A DNA stretch of 11,334 bases from Caldimicrobium sp964595655. GTDB taxonomy: Bacteria > Desulfobacterota > Thermodesulfobacteria > Thermodesulfobacteriales > Thermodesulfobacteriaceae. The number at the start of each line of letters is the position of its first letter. Positions within the stretch are counted from its first letter, which is position 1. The notes beneath the pieces were generated by a model. That model searched no databases. It worked only from the letters and a program-made list of their open reading frames with translations, and was not told where the DNA came from. The translations under genes were made by a program, and so were the position numbers. The stretch spans positions 1 to 11,334 of the forward strand of contig CAZQQV010000048.1 in assembly GCA_964595655.1 (NCBI GenBank), written 5' to 3'. Shown in pieces: positions 7,487 through 11,334 of the stretch.

Positions 7487-8142
7487 AGTCTCTTTTTAAG
7501 CCTTTCATACCAGAGAGGATGCCTGTGTTTCACATATTCTTCATCTACATAGCCAGTAAGCATAGCCTTAAGAAGGGGCCAATTGGCTCTAATAATAAGG
7601 ACAAAAAAGATATGAATAAAGAATAGAAGTATAAACAATCCTCCAAAAATGGTGTGTAATAGATTAACCGTTGACTCAACCTTTGGTCCGAAATAAATCC
7701 ATTCTAAATTTTTTAGGATTTTTATAATTCCAGTGGTAACAACAGCAAGGGTCACCACTCCTATCCCCACATAGGCCCACCTCTGTTCGGGAAGCCACTT
7801 ATCGGCTGGAGGCTCCTTTGAAAGACCAAAGGAGGCCAGAATCATTTGAAAAGAAGCTTTTAAATCACCCTTTTTCGGAAGAAGCCCAAAGTCTTTTCTC
7901 AAACCATGATAAAAAAGATGAAAGAGAATGGCCCAAACAAAAAATATGGCGAAAATATAGTGGACTTTAGTAACGGTGTAGAAATCAGCTGTCCACTTAA
8001 AACCCGGTATTTCTGTTATGTAATATCTTTTAAACAGGGGCAAACATCCAAGGCCAGTAAAAATAAGCATAATTCCAGAGATAGCCACAGTCCAGTGAAT
8101 GAGCCTCACAATGGCGCTGTAACGCTTAATTTTTCTCCCCAT
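7480..8142 (-). CDS. Diheme cytochrome b subunit, FdnI/formate dehydrogenase gamma type
   Basis: A 220-residue integral membrane protein with four predicted helices (about 12-32, 58-80, 122-142, 160-184). Candidate heme ligands are His16 in RLIHW, His61 in KVHYIF, His163 in LLHTIFGG and His177 in FFIHIFF. The 14-residue spacing of the last pair equals that of His155/His169 in E. coli FdnI as I recall it. Such subunits take electrons from a periplasmic iron-sulfur partner and reduce quinone on the cytoplasmic side, conserving energy. The start is one base after the stop of the iron-sulfur gene, with a perfect AGGAGGTGAT ribosome binding site, so the two are co-translated. Related cytochromes serve hydrogenases and thiosulfate reductases, so the enzyme it serves cannot be named from this subunit alone. 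Confidence 0.88.
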   Translation of the reverse strand: MGRKIKRYSAIVRLIHWTVAISGIMLIFTGLGCLPLFKRYYITEIPGFKWTADFYTVTKVHYIFAIFFVWAILFHLFYHGLRKDFGLLPKKGDLKASFQMILASFGLSKEPPADKWLPEQRWAYVGIGVVTLAVVTTGIIKILKNLEWIYFGPKVESTVNLLHTIFGGLFILLFFIHIFFVLIIRANWPLLKAMLTGYVDEEYVKHRHPLWYERLKKRLQ

Positions 8143-8143
8143 G

Positions 8144-9112
8144 CTATATCACCTCCTCATTATCCTCTTTTTTACCAACTAAAGCTCCAGCAACTCCTGT
8201 AAGTATTCCGAGAGCTCCTGCAGAAAGCACAGCTATTCCGATAGGATTTATTTCTTCAAGATAACGATTTTTTACCTTAACTGGCATCTGGAATCGGGCC
8301 TTCATTTCTTTAAGCTTTGCTTCAATCTTTTCAAAAGGAATAGCTGAAAGATAAAGGGTAGCGGTGCCACCATTTTGAGTATCTCCATAAATATATAGTC
8401 CCTCTTTTTCAGCCCTTCTTTTGGCCTCAGCATAGATTTCTTCTCGTGGACCAAACTTATAAACTGCACGATCTTTAAGTCTTTCTCTACAAGCAACCAC
8501 ACAGGCTGGCTCTTTTCCGTTTTTTATACGACTGTCACAGAGATCACACTTATACATAACCCCACCACCTGCAAACTTAGGCATAAGCTTTAGATAAATT
8601 CCCACTCCAGCCTGTCTTTGAGGAATGTGCCAGGGACAAACATCCCTGCATTTGGCCCCACCAAAACAGATTGTGTGATCAATAACTGTGTTTCCCTCAG
8701 GTTGCTTAGACAAAGCTCCAAAGGGACAACCTTTCACACAGGGAGGGGAATCACAGTGCATACACCTTCTCGGAATGTAAAGGGTTTTACCATCAATTTC
8801 TACTTTCTGGATAAAAAGCCAGTTATAGGGAGTAAGGGTATCAATTTTGTCCCTCTTATCAGACCAGTCTTCATAATATTTTCTTGGCCAGTAAGGCTGA
8901 ATGGGTTTTTTGGGTTCAGGAAAACGATGCTTATTTTCCTCTCTGCAGGCCTTAACACATCTTGGAATGGGCTCATCCTGACAACCATCGCACTTTGTAA
9001 GATCTATAAGTGTGGCAAACTTTCCCTTGTAGGAATGCCCATCTTTGGGAGATAATAGGAGAGCTGTAAGCCCTCCAAGAACTTTAAAAAACTGTCTTCT
9101 ACTAAGGTCCAT
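8144..9112 (-). CDS. Tat-exported four-cluster iron-sulfur electron-transfer subunit (FdnH/HybA type)
   Basis: A 322-residue protein beginning with a twin-arginine signal (SRRQFFKVLGGLTALLL). Four ferredoxin-like cluster sets follow: Cys41/44/52/56, Cys117/120/125/129, Cys149/155/159 and Cys189/192/204/208. The third set reads C-F-G-G-A-K-C-R-D-V-C-P, so Gly152 replaces the usual second Cys, leaving 15 ligands instead of 16. Residues 288-313 (NPIGIAVLSAGALGILTGVA) form a C-terminal membrane anchor as in FdnH and HybA, and GPREEIYAEAK and GGTATLYLS are typical of that group. It would carry electrons from a periplasmic catalytic subunit to the cytochrome b encoded directly downstream. No molybdopterin or NiFe catalytic gene is adjacent: the gene starts its operon. 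The start is set by GAGGAGGG seven bases before the ATG. Confidence 0.9.
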   Translation of the reverse strand: MDLSRRQFFKVLGGLTALLLSPKDGHSYKGKFATLIDLTKCDGCQDEPIPRCVKACREENKHRFPEPKKPIQPYWPRKYYEDWSDKRDKIDTLTPYNWLFIQKVEIDGKTLYIPRRCMHCDSPPCVKGCPFGALSKQPEGNTVIDHTICFGGAKCRDVCPWHIPQRQAGVGIYLKLMPKFAGGGVMYKCDLCDSRIKNGKEPACVVACRERLKDRAVYKFGPREEIYAEAKRRAEKEGLYIYGDTQNGGTATLYLSAIPFEKIEAKLKEMKARFQMPVKVKNRYLEEINPIGIAVLSAGALGILTGVAGALVGKKEDNEEVI

Positions 9113-9143
9113 CTAACCCTCCTCATTTATAATTCATTATAAA

Positions 9144-9172
9144 ATTTTAAATCATTTTAGTAAATTTGTCAA
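9144..9172 (-). promoter_or_regulatory. Sigma-70-like promoter for the iron-sulfur/cytochrome b genes
   Basis: On the minus strand a consensus TTGACA (9172-9167) is followed after exactly 17 nt by TAAAAT (9149-9144). An alternative -10, TATAAT at 9141-9136, is better in sequence but too far from this -35. The leader would be about 25 nt and includes GAGGAGGG. The dyad at 9179-9198 lies just upstream of the -35. Confidence 0.65.
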
Positions 9173-9178
9173 GAACTT

Positions 9179-9198
9179 ATGTTACCTTTTGGTAACAT
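9179..9198. promoter_or_regulatory. Perfect inverted repeat, probable regulator binding site (site 1)
   Basis: ATGTTACC-N4-GGTAACAT is a perfect 8-bp dyad with a TTTT spacer. It is centred about 107 bp before the start predicted from the sigma-54 promoter, and about 50 bp before the start predicted from the leftward promoter. The first position suits an enhancer site for an NtrC-type activator; the second would suit an activator or repressor of the CRP/FNR kind. The binding protein is not identified. Confidence 0.65.
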
Positions 9199-9212
9199 TT
9201 TAAGGAAAAATG

Positions 9213-9230
9213 GGTTTCATGTAAGTAACA
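9213..9230. promoter_or_regulatory. Degenerate second copy of the dyad (site 2)
   Basis: GGTTTCA-N4-AGTAACA matches site 1 (TGTTACC-N4-GGTAACA) at four of seven positions in the left half and six of seven in the right. It starts 33 bp after site 1, about three helical turns, so both would lie on the same DNA face. A paired strong and weak site is common for NtrC-type enhancers. Confidence 0.45.
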
Positions 9231-9269
9231 GCTCCTCCTTAAAAGGGAAAATTTTAGCCCATTCCTTAT

Positions 9270-9285
9270 GGGTATAGCCTTTGCA
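9270..9285 (+). promoter_or_regulatory. Sigma-54 (-24/-12) promoter candidate before the transporter gene
   Basis: GG at 9271-9272 and GC at 9283-9284 are separated by exactly 10 nt, in the context GGG-TATAGCC-TTTGCAT, which agrees with the -24 GG and the -12 TTGCA of the consensus; the CAC after GG is not conserved. The predicted start is near 9296, giving a leader of about 114 nt before the transporter. Confidence 0.6.
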
Positions 9286-9329
9286 TTTTTTAATAAAAGA
9301 CCTTATTAAGGATTAAGGAGGTGAGGCCT

Positions 9330-9347
9330 ATGAAGGGTAAGGGCTGA
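9330..9347 (+). CDS. Five-codon upstream reading frame (possible leader peptide)
   Basis: ATG AAG GGT AAG GGC TGA (MKGKG) follows an excellent ribosome binding site, AAGGAGGTGAGG, almost identical to the one before the transporter gene (GAGGAGGTGAGG, 63-64 nt apart). It would be translated from the same mRNA leader. It could be a regulatory micro-ORF or the remains of a duplicated ribosome-binding region. No function can be read from the peptide. Confidence 0.3.
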   Translation: MKGKG

Positions 9348-9409
9348 AGGTTAAAGCAGCTGGAAGGTTTTTATAGGTTATAAAAATTTTCTGAAGAGGA
9401 GGTGAGGTT

Positions 9410-11158
9410 ATGGCTGAGGCAACTAAAAAGGGTGTTCTAAATGAGGACTGGCTGGCCTTTTGGTTAGCCGTTATTTTATTTCTTGTGTCCCTTCTTGCCT
9501 ACAAGGGAATTGATCCCTTTGGTTGGGTAGTAAGTACCAAAGAGTGGCTCCAGATTGAAAAGGCCCTTGGTCCTGTAGGAAAAAAATATCAGGGAGTAAA
9601 AGGTGAAATAGTAAAGATTGAGGGGAATAAACTCACGATTAAAACCAAAGACGGAAAAGAACAAACTGTGACTGTGGAGGACCCTACCAAATATCAGGTT
9701 GGGCAAACCTACGAGAAAAAAGGGCTTTCTGGATTTGCCTCTCTTGTTCTTACCTATATTTTCTTAACGATAATACTTGCCATTGGAGCCTATCTTTTGG
9801 GAGCTAATGTAGGTAAATTTGTAGTGGGCTTTTTCTTTGTCTTTTGGTTAAGTTATCTTTGCTGGTTAATTGGTCATTATGCCTATTTTGCAGCAACAGA
9901 CCCAAAGAAATTTAACATCCCTTGGTCTTTAAAGCTTACAGGAGAGGGAGGTTTTATCTTTGCTTTGGCTTTAGGGCTTATTATTGGAAACTTCTTTAGA
10001 CCCTTTGCCCAGTTTCTTTCTGAGGCATGTAGACCGGAGTTTTATATCAAAACTGCCATTGGTCTTATGGGAGCCCTTATTGGTTTAAAATCCGCAGAGG
10101 CCTTTGGACTTGCCTCAGCGGTATTTTTCAGAGGTCTTTGTGCAATAGTTGAAGCCTACTTGATTTATTGGGCACTTGTCTACTTCATTGCAAGAAAATA
10201 TTTTAAATTCAGCAAAGAGTGGGCTGCTCCTCTTGCTGCAGGAATCTCTATCTGCGGAGTCTCAGCGGCTATTGCTGCAGGTGGGGCCATTAGGGCAAGG
10301 CCAGTTGTTCCCATTATGGTAGCCTCTCTGGTGGTTATCTTTGCTGTTGTTGAGCTCATTATTTTACCCTTCCTTGCCCAGATCTTCCTCTGGAAAGAAC
10401 CAATGGTTGCTGGTGCCTGGATGGGGCTTGCGGTAAAAACTGATGGAGCTGCCTTTGCGTCAGGAGCTATAACAGATGCGCTAATAAGGGCCAAAGCTGA
10501 GGCTGTGGCAGGAATTAAATACGAAGAAGGATGGATTCTTATGGCAGCTGCAACAACTAAGCTCTTCATTGACATTTTTATCAGCATCTGGGCCTTCTTA
10601 CTTGCCTACCTCTGGTGTGCTTATGTAGAATGTAAGCCAGGAGAAAGGGTAAGTTTTGGAGAAATCTGGAGAAGATTTCCCAAATTTGTGCTTGCCTACT
10701 TCATAGGCTTTTTTGTAATCCTTCTCATTTCAGCTCCCCATGCTCCTAAAGTTAAAGCGGTAGAGGATCAAATCAAGTCAATGGAAAAGAATATTAAAAA
10801 AATAGAAGCCCAGTTAGCTACCACTCAGGATGTAACTCAACAGGCTCAGCTTAAAGCTAAAATAGATGAACTCAAAGCCCAGATCAAAGCTAAACGAGAA
10901 GAGATAAAGGATTCCAAAAAGGTGGTTGACCAAACTAAAACTGCAACAGATGGAACCAATGCCTTAAGAGTTCTTTTCTTCCTCATCACTTTCTTCACCA
11001 TTGGTGTTATTTCTGACTTTAGAAAACTCTGGGCAGAAGGTATAGGTAGATTAGCTGTGGTTTATGTTGTTTGCCTCTTTGGATTTATTATTTGGATCGG
11101 GCTTCTTATTTCCTGGATCTTCTTCCACGGTGTAAAACCACCTGTTGTGGGACAATAA
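9410..11158 (+). CDS. YeiH/PSE-family (putative sulfate exporter, PF03601-like) membrane transporter with extra domains
   Basis: A 582-residue polytopic membrane protein. The core (about 175-440) resembles the YeiH/Cons_hypoth698 family, with ALALGLIIGN (186-194), IKTAIGLMGALIGLK (213-227), GISICGVSAAIAAGGAI (278-294) and AGAWMGLAVKTDGAAFASGAI (334-354). The family is annotated as putative sulfate exporters, but its substrate is poorly established. It is much longer than the usual 330-350 residues. A small beta-rich segment (about 62-102, GEIVKIEGNKLTIKTKDGKEQTV) separates TM1 from the next helices, and a charged heptad-like coiled coil (about 446-510) lies between late helices, followed by three hydrophobic segments (about 518-572). 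The usual His-Asp in the G-W-G motif appears as Lys-Thr-Asp. GAGGAGGTGAGG precedes the ATG. It lies downstream of the sigma-54 promoter candidate and is followed after 18 nt by another gene. Confidence 0.82.
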   Translation: MAEATKKGVLNEDWLAFWLAVILFLVSLLAYKGIDPFGWVVSTKEWLQIEKALGPVGKKYQGVKGEIVKIEGNKLTIKTKDGKEQTVTVEDPTKYQVGQTYEKKGLSGFASLVLTYIFLTIILAIGAYLLGANVGKFVVGFFFVFWLSYLCWLIGHYAYFAATDPKKFNIPWSLKLTGEGGFIFALALGLIIGNFFRPFAQFLSEACRPEFYIKTAIGLMGALIGLKSAEAFGLASAVFFRGLCAIVEAYLIYWALVYFIARKYFKFSKEWAAPLAAGISICGVSAAIAAGGAIRARPVVPIMVASLVVIFAVVELIILPFLAQIFLWKEPMVAGAWMGLAVKTDGAAFASGAITDALIRAKAEAVAGIKYEEGWILMAAATTKLFIDIFISIWAFLLAYLWCAYVECKPGERVSFGEIWRRFPKFVLAYFIGFFVILLISAPHAPKVKAVEDQIKSMEKNIKKIEAQLATTQDVTQQAQLKAKIDELKAQIKAKREEIKDSKKVVDQTKTATDGTNALRVLFFLITFFTIGVISDFRKLWAEGIGRLAVVYVVCLFGFIIWIGLLISWIFFHGVKPPVVGQ

Positions 11159-11176
11159 GGTAAAGGGGGTGATATT

Positions 11177-11334
11177 ATGGCAGAAGAAATAAAAACTGAA
11201 CAGATTGCCGAAGAGCTTGAAAAGATGCAATATGACCCCTGGCTTCCCTTTGAAAGTAAACTTGTCTGGGGTTGTATCGGGCTGGGAATTATACTTCTGA
11301 TCATCCTTATCTGGATAAGCTATACCTTCTTCCC
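11177..11334 (+). CDS. Small membrane protein, N-terminal part (cut by window end)
   Basis: ATG 11177 follows AAAGGGGGTGAT at good spacing, 18 nt after the transporter stop, so it is probably the next gene of that operon. The 52 visible codons give a soluble, acidic N-terminus (MAEEIKTEQIAEELEKMQ), then YDPWLPFESKLVWG and a transmembrane helix at about residues 30-50 (CIGLGIILLIILIWISYTFF). I do not recognise a family. The start MAEEIK resembles the MAEATKK start of the transporter only superficially. It may encode an accessory subunit of the transporter; that is inference from position. Confidence 0.75.
   Translation, partial: MAEEIKTEQIAEELEKMQYDPWLPFESKLVWGCIGLGIILLIILIWISYTFF

Larger units (their letters stand above)
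9113..9409. other. 297-bp divergent regulatory region
   Basis: The intergenic region between the iron-sulfur gene (minus) and the PSE-type transporter (plus) holds a sigma-70-like promoter facing left, two dyad sites, a sigma-54-like promoter facing right, a small CCTTA-T-TAAGG dyad at 9301-9311 near the predicted plus-strand start, and a five-codon reading frame with a strong ribosome binding site. I see no tRNA, rRNA or riboswitch fold here. Confidence 0.7.

Noticed and set aside
8618..9055. 145-codon plus-strand frame opposite the iron-sulfur gene
   Set aside because: It is the antisense shadow of a gene with complete cysteine motifs and has no ribosome binding site or recognisable domain.
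9179..9198. Assigning the dyad confidently to a CRP/FNR or HcpR-type regulator
   Set aside because: Its half-sites do not match the usual FNR (TTGAT) or CRP (TGTGA) halves, and no such regulator is encoded in the window; the sigma-54 enhancer reading fits the spacing better but remains unproven.
9330..9383. Micro-ORF continuing through its TGA as a small selenoprotein ending at 9383
   Set aside because: Only 11 codons follow to the next stop, no SECIS-like hairpin follows, and the peptide has no redox-type motif.
10180..10587. 135-codon minus-strand frame opposite the transporter gene
   Set aside because: Its Ala/Ser-rich composition is that expected from the reverse of the membrane protein, with no start signal.
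1..11334. CRISPR arrays, insertion sequences, tRNA or rRNA genes
   Set aside because: No spaced direct repeats, transposase-like frames, terminal inverted repeats or RNA gene signatures were seen.

Overview
The window is AT-rich DNA (GC near 40% by eye) with tightly packed bacterial genes and strong AGGAGG-type ribosome binding sites. The gene set is an EF-G2 paralogue, a molybdopterin adenylyltransferase, selenophosphate synthetase, a c-type-heme sensor kinase with a sigma-54 activator, Fdn/Hyb-type electron-transfer subunits and a YeiH/PSE-family transporter. This suggests an anaerobic, probably thermophilic, sulfur- or hydrogen/formate-metabolising bacterium, perhaps of the Thermodesulfobacteriota. 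That placement is inferred from gene content and was not tested by a search.

Layout. (1) Positions 1-3695, plus strand: the end of an unidentified reading frame, then an EF-G2-like GTPase, a MogA-type gene and selD, with overlapping junctions (ATGA, ATGA, then 20 nt). selD is itself a selenoprotein gene: an in-frame TGA at 2691-2693 falls at the catalytic Cys17 position of E. coli SelD and is followed by a good bacterial SECIS hairpin. The gene therefore starts near 2643, not at 2751. (2) Positions 3692-4183, minus strand: an exported TlpA/ResA-like thioredoxin, convergent with selD. (3) Positions 4243-7486, plus strand: a two-component pair, a membrane histidine kinase with a periplasmic CxxCH heme-binding DUF3365-like domain and an NtrC-class sigma-54 activator. 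(4) Positions 7480-9112, minus strand: a Tat-exported four-cluster iron-sulfur protein and a diheme cytochrome b, as in formate dehydrogenase-N or HybA-type modules, but with no catalytic subunit in the window. (5) Positions 9113-9409: a divergent regulatory region with a sigma-70-like promoter towards the minus-strand genes, a sigma-54 -24/-12 candidate towards the plus strand, and two dyad sites 33 bp apart placed like enhancer sites. (6) Positions 9410-11334, plus strand: a long PSE-family transporter with two unusual inserted regions, then the start of a small membrane protein cut by the window edge.

How the parts may fit: Mog and SelD supply molybdenum cofactor and selenophosphate, which Mo/W-selenocysteine formate dehydrogenases need. 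The iron-sulfur/cytochrome b pair would carry electrons from a periplasmic oxidoreductase to the quinone pool. The heme kinase and sigma-54 activator could sense periplasmic redox state or a small ligand and switch on the transporter promoter. These links are inferences from proximity and from promoter architecture.
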